NCBI GenBank assembly: GCA_022760475.1
Contig: JALEFZ010000096.1
Coordinates: 124,001 to 188,000 of the forward strand
Source of the DNA: Bacteroidia bacterium
Lineage (GTDB): Bacteria; Bacteroidota; Bacteroidia; J057
Reading direction: 5' to 3'
Length of the DNA stretch: 64,000 nt
Shown: positions 8,915 through 17,488 of the stretch, in pieces
How positions within the stretch are numbered: position 1 is the stretch's first letter
Layout of the letters: each line of letters starts with the position of its first letter
Translations under genes and position numbers: made by a program
The notes under the pieces: generated by a model
Database searches by the model: none
What the model was told of the DNA's origin: nothing
What the model saw: only the letters and a program-made list of their open reading frames with translations

Positions 8915-9328
8915 TTAAATAAAAGGCTTATAAACAGTCATCTCTGTTCAGAACCCAAAACTGGAAATTTGTTAAGATAAACTGAAATATTGTTAAATAG
9001 ATAATAAAAAGTAAAGCCAAATTTACTTATATGATTTGAGGGTTATAGCAAATAACGATACCATACATTGTGTGGTTATCATGATTCTCATTCCTAGTCA
9101 TGGAGAAAAAATACCAGATCCTTCGTTTAACCAGCTAAGAAGAGCGACTAGCCCAAGTTTGTCCTGATGATATGTTTTTGACCATCAGTGCTTCCCCCGG
9201 ATAAGTGGCAAATGTCTGAAGATTGTATGTATGAGATGAGTGGCGTTTGAGGCAAATGATAAACTGAAAGGATTTGGTTTTAGATGCTGGAATCAACATT
9301 CAATGCTATACATATTTTTTCGGCTATC
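8915..9328. other. Intergenic region before the molybdenum hydroxylase operon
   Basis: No supported gene is present. It must hold the promoter for the operon starting at 9329. A short frame opening at ATG 9100 is interrupted twice by stop codons (reading MEKKYQILRLTS, stop, EERLAQV..., stop) and might be another small gene remnant, but I cannot identify it. Confidence 0.45.
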
Positions 9329-9937
9329 ATGAAAAAAAACGCCTTAGTCCTACTGCTTTTATTCCTGTTTGTAGCAGGGATGAACATTCCCCCTATCAGT
9401 GATTCTCTTGCTGATGCGCCAACCCAATCTTCAACTGTTGAGCCTGCTCCACAAGCGACACCATTCGATGTGATGACCCAGGTGTTAACACACCAACGAT
9501 GCCTCAATTGCCATCCTGCGGGGGACCGTCCCAGACAAGGAGACGAGTCTCGTGTGCACAGCTTCAACATCCAACGTGGAGAAGATGGACACGGCATGCT
9601 AAATGCACAATGCAGCAGTTGCCACCAGTCGGAAAACAACAACTTTTCGGGTGTACCAGGTGCTCCTCATTGGCATCTTGCTCCCAAATCCATGGCATGG
9701 GAAGGCCTAAACCGAATAGAGATAGTCCAAGTCATGCTGGATAAGGGCAAAAACGGAGGCCGTTCGCTAGAAGAAATAGAAAAACACCTCACCGAAGATC
9801 CCTTGGTCCTTTGGGCGTTTGATCCTGGGGTAAACAATGAAGGGCTTCCCCGTGAAAAGCCTCCTGTCTCCAAAGAGGAATTTATAAAGGCTGTCAAACA
9901 ATGGGTGGCCGAGGGAGCAGTAATTCCAGCTAAATAA
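9329..9937 (+). CDS. Periplasmic diheme cytochrome c-like subunit of an isoquinoline 1-oxidoreductase-type enzyme
   Basis: The 202-residue protein starts with a signal peptide (MKKNALVLLLLFLFVAG). It carries two CxxCH haem sites, CLNCH (C58, C61, H62) and CSSCH (C95, C98, H99). The start at 9329 is chosen because it places the signal peptide at the N-terminus; an upstream frame start adds 15 residues. The gene is 25 nt upstream of the 2Fe-2S subunit gene and in the same operon as the molybdopterin subunit. The inferred role is to accept electrons from the 2Fe-2S subunit in the periplasm and pass them to the respiratory chain. Proteins of this type are often labelled isoquinoline 1-oxidoreductase subunit. 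Confidence 0.85.
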   Translation: MKKNALVLLLLFLFVAGMNIPPISDSLADAPTQSSTVEPAPQATPFDVMTQVLTHQRCLNCHPAGDRPRQGDESRVHSFNIQRGEDGHGMLNAQCSSCHQSENNNFSGVPGAPHWHLAPKSMAWEGLNRIEIVQVMLDKGKNGGRSLEEIEKHLTEDPLVLWAFDPGVNNEGLPREKPPVSKEEFIKAVKQWVAEGAVIPAK

Positions 9938-9962
9938 TTATCCAACACATTAATTCTGAACA

Positions 9963-10430
9963 ATGAAAATCCAATTCAAAATAAATGGTCAGGCACAAAC
10001 TGTAGATGTAGACGGAAAAACGCCGCTACTTTGGGTAATTCGTGATCTGCTTGGCCTGAAAGGCACCAAGTTTGGCTGCGGCAAAGCCGCTTGTGGCGCC
10101 TGCACCATCCATGTAGATGGGAATGCCATTCGGTCCTGCTCATATGCTGTGAAGTTTGCCGAAGGCAAAGAAATCACAACCATTGAAGGCCTTTCAGACG
10201 GAGACAATCTCCACCCCGTGCAGCAGGCATGGAAGGAAGAAATCGTGCCTCAATGTGGGTACTGCCAACCTGGATTCATGATGGCCACTGCAGCCATGAT
10301 TGAAAAAATCCCCAACCCCACAGATGAAGACATCGACAACAACATCATCAATATCTGCCGCTGTGGAACCTATACACGTATGCGCAAAGCCATTCACAGG
10401 GCTGCAGAAATCAAAAATAACAATGCCTAA
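9963..10430 (+). CDS. iorA: (2Fe-2S)-binding small subunit of a molybdenum hydroxylase (IorA-like)
   Basis: The 155-residue protein matches the small subunit of the xanthine oxidase/isoquinoline 1-oxidoreductase family. Cluster II (ferredoxin-like) ligands are C39, C44, C47 and C59 in CGKAACGACTIHVDG...C. Cluster I ligands are C98, C101, C132 and C134 in CGYCQPGFM and CRCGTY. It transfers electrons from the molybdenum centre to the external acceptor, here probably the diheme cytochrome encoded directly upstream. It has no signal peptide, so it is presumably co-exported with the large subunit through its twin-arginine signal. The gene lies 19 nt before the large subunit gene. Confidence 0.93.
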   Translation: MKIQFKINGQAQTVDVDGKTPLLWVIRDLLGLKGTKFGCGKAACGACTIHVDGNAIRSCSYAVKFAEGKEITTIEGLSDGDNLHPVQQAWKEEIVPQCGYCQPGFMMATAAMIEKIPNPTDEDIDNNIINICRCGTYTRMRKAIHRAAEIKNNNA

Positions 10431-10449
10431 CCCCTAATTTCCCTTAATA

Positions 10450-12648
10450 ATGAGTCAAGCAGAAAACAACAACGAAAAAACCAAAAAGTCATTTTCCAGA
10501 AGGAAGTTTTTGGTTAGGGCTTCAATAGGTGCAGGGGTACTTGTAGGCCTTCCAATCATTGGGATCAACCCCTTGCGAAGATCCCTCTTTGAGAACCTCG
10601 AAAGTATGTTACCTGAGTATGCCATTACTGATCCGGCAACAACATGGTTTGAGGTTACAGCTGACAATAAGATCTTCTTCCACTCACCGAAGGTAGAAAT
10701 GGGACAAGGTGCATTTACAGGTCTGGCTCAGATTGCTGCAGAAGAATTGGAAGTTGATATTGAAAAGATAAATATGCTTCATGCTACCACTGCAGGACGT
10801 CCGATAGACCCCAGGTCTACAGGTGGTAGTGATTCCATCTCGGCACTCTTTGCCCCTTTGCGTGAGCTTGCCGCAGGCTTGAGAGAGATGATAAAAAACA
10901 ATGCCGCAGAAATCCTCGGAGTGTCCGCGGCTAGCCTAAAGCTGGCCAATGGGGTCATTTCGGCAAATGGAAAATCCATTACATATGGTGAGGTAGTCCA
11001 GCAAGCCAACAAATGGGAGGCTCCAAAAGAAGTAAGGGTTAAGGCAAGAAAAGACTTCAAAGTAATTGGAAAACCGATCCCAAGGGTAGATCTGATGCCC
11101 AAGATTCTGGGTGAGCCTATTTTCAGCATCGACCAGGAGTTGCCAGGTATGCTCTATGCCATGGTTATTCGCCCGCCTAAGATTGATACCCAATATAAGA
11201 TCGCAGACGCTTCCAAGGCAGAATTAATGCCGGGTATAGTCAAAGTCGTAAAGGAAAAAGATTTTGTAGCAGTTGTAGGGAAGTCTCGCCCAGAGGTAGA
11301 GATGGCAATTCGTGCTGTCAAGGTAGATTGGGAAACAAACAAAAATTGGAACCAGGAGGAAATCCTCGAGATGACCAAGGTTGGCAAAGGAGAAGACCAA
11401 TTAATTCAAAAGCAAGGTTCCAAAATTAAGGAGGAAGGCCTCATTGAATTTGAATATACGACACCTGCTGGAGCCCACGCCCAACTTGAACCTAATGGTT
11501 CAGTCGCCCATGTAACCGCCGACAAGGCAATTCTATACATCTCTACCCAAGTACCGGGAATTACCCGTAAAGAAGTCGCGGAAGCATTGGGGTTTGAAGA
11601 AGAGCAAGTAGAAGTTCAGCCTACCTATCTGGGAGGAGGATTTGGCAGGAAGCTACACACCCCGAATTCTGTCCAGGCAGCTTTGATTTCTAAAGCTGTA
11701 GGCAAAGCAGTCCATGTGTTTTATAGCAGGAAAGACGAATTCCAAACCCAAAAATTCCGTCCACCTTCCCACCATGTCCTCAAGGCGAAACTAAATGACA
11801 AGGGCATGATCGATTACATTGAGCATCATGTCTCAGCGGGCAATGCCAGTTTCGGAAGCCCCATTTCATCCAAAGGTCTTGAAATGTTTATGGGTGCAGA
11901 CCTTGGTATTTGGTCAGGAGGGCGAATTAACTACACCAAAATTCCTAACATCAGGTTTTACTCCTGGCATGTGGAGCTTCCATTCGCTACCACGATGTGG
12001 CGCGCACCTGGCGTGATGGCCAATACCTTTGCAGTCGAGAGTTTCATGGATGAATTGGCCCATGCCGCGGGCAAAGATCCACTGGAATTCCGCCTGGTAC
12101 ACCTGCCTGACAACGAAAAAGGCCAACGCCAAAAGGCTGTCCTCAAAGCTGCAGCCGAAAAAGCAGGCTGGGGGAAAAACTTGCCTGAAGGCAGGGTACT
12201 GGGCATTGCAACCTCAGGAGAACTGGCTACTGTCATTGCAGAAGTGGCGGAAGTATCCATCGAAAACGATGGATACGGAGATTACATCAAAGTCCATAAG
12301 GTAACCTGTGCCATCGATGCAGGGATGATTATCAATCCCGATGGTGTAAAAGCCCAGGTAGAAGGAGGAGTTATGATGGGATTGAGTGCGTCTATGTATG
12401 AGAAAATTGAAATCAATGACAGCAGGGTGCAGCCTACAATTTATGGGCCTTACAGGATAGCCATGATGAAGGACGCTCCCAAGGAAATCGAAGTTATCAT
12501 CATCGAAAGCGGCGATAAACCCCTGGGTGTAGGAGAACCACCAATTGGTCCGATCGGAGCTGCCATTGGAAATGCAGTATTTAGTTTGACAGGCAAACGC
12601 TTGAGAAAGCTTCCATTGGCGGAAGAGTTTGCTAAAGTGTCCAGCTAA
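10450..12648 (+). CDS. iorB: Molybdopterin-binding large subunit of an isoquinoline 1-oxidoreductase-type aldehyde/N-heterocycle hydroxylase
   Basis: The 732-residue catalytic subunit of the xanthine dehydrogenase superfamily hydroxylates N-heterocycles or aldehydes using water. The N-terminus has a twin-arginine motif (SRRKFL) followed by a hydrophobic segment, indicating Tat export of the folded subunit. Visible cofactor regions are GGGFGRK, MWRAPG and GVGEPPIGPIGAA near the C-terminus, whose glutamate (E696) fits the catalytic base. The order cytochrome, 2Fe-2S, large subunit with short gaps marks a complete operon. The molybdopterin cytosine dinucleotide maturation genes are not in the window. 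The substrate cannot be predicted. An AraC gene follows. Confidence 0.92.
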   Translation: MSQAENNNEKTKKSFSRRKFLVRASIGAGVLVGLPIIGINPLRRSLFENLESMLPEYAITDPATTWFEVTADNKIFFHSPKVEMGQGAFTGLAQIAAEELEVDIEKINMLHATTAGRPIDPRSTGGSDSISALFAPLRELAAGLREMIKNNAAEILGVSAASLKLANGVISANGKSITYGEVVQQANKWEAPKEVRVKARKDFKVIGKPIPRVDLMPKILGEPIFSIDQELPGMLYAMVIRPPKIDTQYKIADASKAELMPGIVKVVKEKDFVAVVGKSRPEVEMAIRAVKVDWETNKNWNQEEILEMTKVGKGEDQLIQKQGSKIKEEGLIEFEYTTPAGAHAQLEPNGSVAHVTADKAILYISTQVPGITRKEVAEALGFEEEQVEVQPTYLGGGFGRKLHTPNSVQAALISKAVGKAVHVFYSRKDEFQTQKFRPPSHHVLKAKLNDKGMIDYIEHHVSAGNASFGSPISSKGLEMFMGADLGIWSGGRINYTKIPNIRFYSWHVELPFATTMWRAPGVMANTFAVESFMDELAHAAGKDPLEFRLVHLPDNEKGQRQKAVLKAAAEKAGWGKNLPEGRVLGIATSGELATVIAEVAEVSIENDGYGDYIKVHKVTCAIDAGMIINPDGVKAQVEGGVMMGLSASMYEKIEINDSRVQPTIYGPYRIAMMKDAPKEIEVIIIESGDKPLGVGEPPIGPIGAAIGNAVFSLTGKRLRKLPLAEEFAKVSS

Positions 12649-12743
12649 AACTTCAATTGTAACAAGCCGGAAGTATACTATTTTGGAAAAAGATTGAGAA
12701 ACTACCTCCTAATGACGATTTTCAGCTTAAGAGTCGGAATAAA

Positions 12744-13664
12744 ATGAGTGAAATTTTTAGCATAAAAAGCATATCGGAGTTTCATGAACTTCTGGGATTG
12801 CCTCTGCCTGAACATCCGTTGATTTCACTGATCCACGATGAGATGTTGATGAATCATGATAACATCAGGGATGAGTTATTCAATGTCAAGTATACTTCTG
12901 AGCTTTATTACATTGTATTCAAGGACAAGGTAAGAGGCTCGTTTGGATATGGTCGAAGCACCTATGATTTCCAGGAAGGGACCCTGATCTTTTCAAGTCC
13001 AAGACAAGTCCTGACCTCCCCATCCAAGGAAATGGAAAATGGAGTAAATGGATGGGCACTCTTGTTCCATCCCGACCTGATTCGTGAATCTTCATTGGGA
13101 GAAAAGATGGATAACTATACCTTCTTTTCCTATGATGTAAACGAAGCCCTTCATTTGTCCCCAAAGGAGGAAAAGTTCATACTAGAACTGGTTTTGAAAA
13201 TCAAAGAGGAGTATTCCCAAAACATTGACCAACATAGCCAAACCTTGATTGTATCGAATATAGAGTTGCTGTTGAACTATTGTGTGAGGTTTTACGATAG
13301 GCAATTTTATACCCGTACCAATATCAATAAAAACTTCGTTTCAGATTTTGAATCCGCACTCATAGCGTACTTCAACTCAAGTAAATTGGAGGAGGAAGGC
13401 TTGCCTTCCACCAATTATTTTGGTCATAAATTGAACATGTCCACCAATTATTTGAGCGATATGCTGAAAAAAGAAACAGGCAAAAGCATCAAAGAACACA
13501 TTGATGGTTTTATGGTTGAAAAGGCCAAACTCTTCCTACTTAATTCGGACAAAAAGATCAGTGAAATAGCCTATGATTTTGGATTTGAGTACCCACAAAG
13601 TTTCACTCGGATCTTCAAAAATAAAACAGGAATGAGCCCGGTTGAATACCGAAAATCCAAATAA
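12744..13664 (+). CDS. AraC-family transcriptional regulator
   Basis: The 306-residue regulator has an N-terminal sensing domain and a C-terminal double HTH (about 210-304, with KLNMSTNYLSDMLKKETG and ISEIAYDFGFEYPQSFTRIF). It shares landmarks with the protein encoded at 5821 (PLPEHPLISLIHD against APEHPLISLLD; YGRSTYDFQEG against YGQQSYDFDEG). The two are therefore paralogues, each placed just after an oxidoreductase gene or operon. The gene lies 95 nt downstream of the molybdenum hydroxylase operon and is its likely local regulator; this is inferred from position only. Confidence 0.92.
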   Translation: MSEIFSIKSISEFHELLGLPLPEHPLISLIHDEMLMNHDNIRDELFNVKYTSELYYIVFKDKVRGSFGYGRSTYDFQEGTLIFSSPRQVLTSPSKEMENGVNGWALLFHPDLIRESSLGEKMDNYTFFSYDVNEALHLSPKEEKFILELVLKIKEEYSQNIDQHSQTLIVSNIELLLNYCVRFYDRQFYTRTNINKNFVSDFESALIAYFNSSKLEEEGLPSTNYFGHKLNMSTNYLSDMLKKETGKSIKEHIDGFMVEKAKLFLLNSDKKISEIAYDFGFEYPQSFTRIFKNKTGMSPVEYRKSK

Positions 13665-13754
13665 ACATTCCCTTAAAATATTCCTAAATCCTCAAAATCC
13701 CCCTTTTTATAGAGGGAGGGGTATTCATTTTCAAGCTAAATACTCCTGATTGAT

Positions 13755-14543
13755 ATGAAAGCCACACTTTTTTTACTGAGGTTTTCCATAATGATACTGC
13801 TTCTTGGGCTTGAGCTTAGCTGGGCTCAAGACAGCCTTAAACTGGAACACAAACTTGGTTATCAAATAAACCTCAATGTATCAGGCAGGCTACTAAGAGG
13901 GACATTTCGGCAATCGGTTTTTGCAAGTAGAGCAGAAATCACACTGAATAAGAGCAGTTGGGAAATCCACCATATTGGCAGCTATCGCTTTAACAATACC
14001 AATGGAGTCAAAATTGAAGATAACTGGTACCAATTGTTGACCCTATCCTATGTCACTCAAAGTAAAAAGGCTTTTCCCCTATTGTTTTATCTTTTTGACA
14101 ACAACCTATTGCTGCAGGTTAACTCCAGACAAATGGCAGGAATAGGAATGGGGCTTATCCATGATGAGTGGGAGCAGGCTTACCTCAGGGTAGATGGAGG
14201 CTTCGGCTACGAAAGTACCTTGTATAATGGAACAAGTTTTGAAAATACTGAGAGCATAAATCCAAGGAGGGAAAAAGCGCTATTCTATGCACGTATCATC
14301 CATCGCCATGACTTCCTGGAAGGGAGGTTTAAATTTTCAAACCTATTGCTCTTTAGGCAATCTTTGATTGAAGCTCCTGATTTTTACATCCTAATTAGGC
14401 CACAAATAGGCTTAAAGCTCTTCAAACAGCTTTCAATAAATTTCAGCTATGAGTTCCGCTACGAAAATGTATACTTATCCAGCCTTTCCGGGATCAATAC
14501 AATCCTCATTGCCGGCTTAAACTACAGGCTAAGCAATAAATAA
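13755..14543 (+). CDS. DUF481-family outer membrane beta-barrel protein
   Basis: The 262-residue protein has a signal peptide ending in WAQ and a beta-strand-rich body of alternating hydrophobic residues. It resembles the DUF481 family (putative salt-induced outer membrane proteins); supporting segments are RREKALFYARIIHRHDF and the final LIAGLNYRLSNK, whose ending is typical of a terminal barrel strand. It is probably an outer membrane barrel of unknown role. It stands alone, 90 nt after an AraC gene. A GC-rich imperfect hairpin (CCCCCTTTTTATAGAGGGAGGGG, about 13700-13723) upstream may end the AraC transcript. Confidence 0.75.
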   Translation: MKATLFLLRFSIMILLLGLELSWAQDSLKLEHKLGYQINLNVSGRLLRGTFRQSVFASRAEITLNKSSWEIHHIGSYRFNNTNGVKIEDNWYQLLTLSYVTQSKKAFPLLFYLFDNNLLLQVNSRQMAGIGMGLIHDEWEQAYLRVDGGFGYESTLYNGTSFENTESINPRREKALFYARIIHRHDFLEGRFKFSNLLLFRQSLIEAPDFYILIRPQIGLKLFKQLSINFSYEFRYENVYLSSLSGINTILIAGLNYRLSNK

Positions 14544-14599
14544 AACAGCAAGTCCTTTCTTGCCGTATTCAAAATTATCTGATCACAAGGCAGGAAAGA

Positions 14600-15205
14600 A
14601 TGGCACAACACAAATTAGTAACACTAGGCGGGAATGAATTCGCAGTCAGACTTGGAATCACTCAGAACGACAAACGGCTTTCGTTTAATGACGTATTTAA
14701 TTCCTGGAAAACTAAACCTGAATTTGTAGATTTCTATTCTAAAGGATTATTGGCTCAGATAGGAAATACTTTCTTCTGGGAGCATCCTCCCCTACTCCAG
14801 CATGATTTGGACAGGCCCTATGAAGTAATCCTGCATTTGGCAGGAGGCTTTGAAAAGCGGAAAGCAGATCCAACTGCCTTCCATGAACATTTTTCCCCCG
14901 ATAAAAAGGCAATTGCATTTGATAACCTGGGAAAAAATGCACGCTTGATTGTCCCTACTCATTTGAAACAGCTCTCTCATTACAAACATCTAGGCATTTT
15001 TCTTGAAAATGCTAATAAAGAACAAATATTCAGCCTCTTCAGGGAAGTTGTTGGAGAGATATACCATGAACTGAGTTCTGGTAAAAGGATTTGGCTGAAT
15101 ACCTCGGGCTTGGGAATCATTTGGCTTCACATCCGGTTGGATACCCATCCAAAATATTACAAAACGAAAAGATATAAGATGCCTGATTACTTTGAAAATA
15201 TTTAA
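14600..15205 (+). CDS. DUF6940-family protein
   Basis: The 201-residue protein matches the DUF6940 family as I recall it. Its landmarks are FFWEHPPL, the FHEHFSPDKKAIAFDNLGKNARLIVPT region, the LFREVVGEIYHEL helix and the C-terminal WLNTSGLGIIWLHIRLDTHPKYY block. It has no signal peptide or membrane segment and is probably cytoplasmic. The function is unknown for the family. It lies between a DUF481 gene and a beta-lactamase-fold gene on the same strand without close linkage. Confidence 0.7.
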   Translation: MAQHKLVTLGGNEFAVRLGITQNDKRLSFNDVFNSWKTKPEFVDFYSKGLLAQIGNTFFWEHPPLLQHDLDRPYEVILHLAGGFEKRKADPTAFHEHFSPDKKAIAFDNLGKNARLIVPTHLKQLSHYKHLGIFLENANKEQIFSLFREVVGEIYHELSSGKRIWLNTSGLGIIWLHIRLDTHPKYYKTKRYKMPDYFENI

Positions 15206-15242
15206 AAAACCACATATTTAATTCCAATAGCCATCACCTCTT

Positions 15243-15250
15243 TAGCTTTG
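15243..15250 (+). promoter_or_regulatory. Possible Bacteroidota -7 promoter element
   Basis: TAGCTTTG matches the Bacteroidota sigma-A -7 consensus TAnnTTTG, 15 nt before the chosen ATG at 15266. There is no clear TTTG-like -33 element at the expected distance (15217-15220 reads TTTA), so this is only a candidate. It implies a very short leader. Confidence 0.3.
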
Positions 15251-15265
15251 GAAAAAATGTATCCA

Positions 15266-16780
15266 ATGAAAATATATATCCCCATCTTAGCTGCCATTCT
15301 CCTTTTTGGCTGCAAAGATAATGCAGCTCCCCCCAAGCAAACTCAGATAGTTGACGGTCCGGATGGGCTATATATTGACAGCCTCTTGACACCCTTTGTA
15401 AAGGCCCTAAGAGATTCTACTGACAATTCAGCGGCCATGGCTATTGGCATTGCCACCAGCAAAAAAATCATTTATGCAAAGTCTTTTGGCCTGGCTCACC
15501 TAAACTTAGGAATAAAGGCTGATCTCAACACTCAATTTCACCTTGCCTCTGTTTCCAAAACATTTACGGCCGTGGCAATCGCCAAGCTCATACAGGATGG
15601 CAAAGTCAAACTGGGTGATCTGCTGATCGACCATATTCCTGAATTTAGGATGAAAGGAGAAGCTTACAATAAAATTACCCTTAGACATATCCTGAGCCAT
15701 ACTTCAGGCATCCCTAGAAACATTGCAGCAGATGACTGGTTAAAACCTTCCTTTGGAGAGAAGGCCATGGAAGAAAATCTTGGGATTGTAGCAGAGTTGG
15801 AATTGGATTTTGAACCTGGCAGCAAATACAGCTATAGCAATTCGGCCTTCGATATCCTGGGAATTGTAGTCAGCAGGGCCAGTAATAAGGCCTATCACGA
15901 ATACCTCCAGGATGAAATTCTCGCTCCCCTGGGGATGAACCATACTTCTTTTATCAAGCCCGAAAACTTGGTAACCTCCAATTGGGCTGCGGCATGTTCG
16001 TATGGATTGGAAACTCAGGAGTGGACTCCATACCCCTACAACGAAAGGCTTTTTCCCAGTTCAGGAGTAGTGGCCAGCATTTTAGATATGTGTAAGTGGG
16101 GCCAATTTCAGTTACAAAAGGGTAGACTAGATTCCATTGAAGTTCTGAATGAAGAATATTTTGAATTGTTGGTAACACCCAAATTTGATACGCCATGGGG
16201 AGATAAAATTGGCATGAGTTGGTTTTTACAATCCTACCTAGGAAGACCAATTATCATGCATACAGGTTTTGATTCGGGCTTCGAGGCCATGATGTACATT
16301 TATCCTGAAGATGATGTTTCGATTGTAATTTTGGCAAATCGAGATGATTCCCGAACGGGAAGACTTGTCAATGCAGCCTCCGAAGTCCTGTTTCATAAGC
16401 CCATAAAGGATTATCAAATATCTGCGAGATATAAATTTGCCAGGGCTTATAGGGCTGAAGGCATTGAATATGCAAAAGCCATCTGGAAAGAGTTGAAATC
16501 AGACTCAAGCCACAATTTCTATGTAGATGATGGAGACATCTTGAGCATTGGGGCTATACTTGAGAATGGTCAAAAATGGACAGAGGCACAAGAGATCCTA
16601 AGGCATTATCTCACATTGAATGATCAATCCACCTATGCCTGGAGACTCTTGGGCAACACCCACCTGAATCTCGGAGATAGCATAAAGGCCAAATCCTGCT
16701 ATTTGCAATGCCTAAAGATCAATCCAGGCTATAATAAGGCTACAATCGCCCTTGAGCAAATGTCTAAAACTAAGAAATGA
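15266..16780 (+). CDS. Beta-lactamase-fold serine hydrolase lipoprotein with C-terminal TPR
   Basis: The protein is 504 residues from the ATG at 15266, chosen because it puts the lipobox LFGC (Cys16) at normal distance; upstream TTG and ATG codons at 15248 and 15257 are alternatives. The catalytic SxxK is SVSK (S95, K98), the second motif is YSN (190-192), and HTG in IIMHTGFDSG is the third motif. A C-terminal region of about 90 residues reads as tetratricopeptide repeats (WRLLGNTHLNLGDSIKAKSCY and the preceding repeat). It is probably a periplasmic lipoprotein. The gene is convergent with the LytTR response regulator, 6 bp away. Confidence 0.9.
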   Translation: MKIYIPILAAILLFGCKDNAAPPKQTQIVDGPDGLYIDSLLTPFVKALRDSTDNSAAMAIGIATSKKIIYAKSFGLAHLNLGIKADLNTQFHLASVSKTFTAVAIAKLIQDGKVKLGDLLIDHIPEFRMKGEAYNKITLRHILSHTSGIPRNIAADDWLKPSFGEKAMEENLGIVAELELDFEPGSKYSYSNSAFDILGIVVSRASNKAYHEYLQDEILAPLGMNHTSFIKPENLVTSNWAAACSYGLETQEWTPYPYNERLFPSSGVVASILDMCKWGQFQLQKGRLDSIEVLNEEYFELLVTPKFDTPWGDKIGMSWFLQSYLGRPIIMHTGFDSGFEAMMYIYPEDDVSIVILANRDDSRTGRLVNAASEVLFHKPIKDYQISARYKFARAYRAEGIEYAKAIWKELKSDSSHNFYVDDGDILSIGAILENGQKWTEAQEILRHYLTLNDQSTYAWRLLGNTHLNLGDSIKAKSCYLQCLKINPGYNKATIALEQMSKTKK

Positions 16781-16786
16781 TTCATT

Positions 16787-17488
16787 TTATTTACCTCCCA
16801 ACAATTGGTTGATCCGGCTTCGATAGGTTTGCCCGATAGGAATGTTATGTTCCTGGATAAAGATCTGGTTACCCTGGATGAGCTTGATTTTATCTGTAGC
16901 CACAAGGAAGGATTTATGGACGCGCAGAAAGTTTTCCTTTGGCAAGAGCTTTTCCATATTGGAAATCTTTTCATGGCTAAGGATCATCTCAGCTTGTAAA
17001 TATACCTTGCAGTAATTGCCATAGGCCTCCACAAATAAAATATCTTTCGTATGTATTTGATGGTGTTTTTTTTCCCCCTTTAGAAAAAAACTGCTGCTGC
17101 TTTGCTGTGGTTGAAAAACAGGAATGGGCTCAGGAGAACTGTCTTTGTCCCCCAGTTTATTGACTGCCTTGAGGAAGCGTGGGAAGGAAAAAGGCTTCAA
17201 TAGGTAATCAACTATGTCCAACTCATATCCTTCAAGGGCATACTCTTTATAGGCAGTGGTAACGATTATTTGAGGGGCCTGAGCCAGTGTTTTCAACCAA
17301 TCGAAGCCAGTCATCTTGGGCATATTGATGTCCAGAAATATCAAATCAACTTTTTGCTTGGCCACAATTACAGACGCCTCAAATGCATTGTAGGCATTGC
17401 CCACTTTTCCAAGGTGAGGAAGCTCCGCGCAGTAGCCCTCGATTATCCGATGTGCAATCGGTTCATCATCAATGATTAGGTACTTCAT
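16787..17488 (-). CDS. LytTR-family response regulator
   Basis: The 233-residue response regulator has a receiver domain (1-118) with the acidic pocket DDE (7-9) and phospho-acceptor D53 in FLDINMPKMTG. A LytTR DNA-binding domain follows (about 140-231), with HKSFLVATDKIKLIQGN and a final IPIGQTYRSRINQLL. The gene overlaps the end of the histidine kinase gene by 20 bp, so the two are co-transcribed and translationally coupled. LytS/LytTR pairs in Bacteroidota usually regulate a small local target, but none is obvious here. Confidence 0.95.
   Translation of the reverse strand: MKYLIIDDEPIAHRIIEGYCAELPHLGKVGNAYNAFEASVIVAKQKVDLIFLDINMPKMTGFDWLKTLAQAPQIIVTTAYKEYALEGYELDIVDYLLKPFSFPRFLKAVNKLGDKDSSPEPIPVFQPQQSSSSFFLKGEKKHHQIHTKDILFVEAYGNYCKVYLQAEMILSHEKISNMEKLLPKENFLRVHKSFLVATDKIKLIQGNQIFIQEHNIPIGQTYRSRINQLLGGK

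Noticed and set aside
9100..9197. Interrupted frame MEKKYQILRLTS... upstream of the cytochrome gene
   Set aside because: Two stops in 33 codons and no recognised family; too little evidence for a remnant.
13690..13725. Terminator after the AraC gene at 12744
   Set aside because: CCCCCTTTTTATAGAGGGAGGGG pairs only imperfectly, so it is mentioned with the next gene but not listed as a feature.
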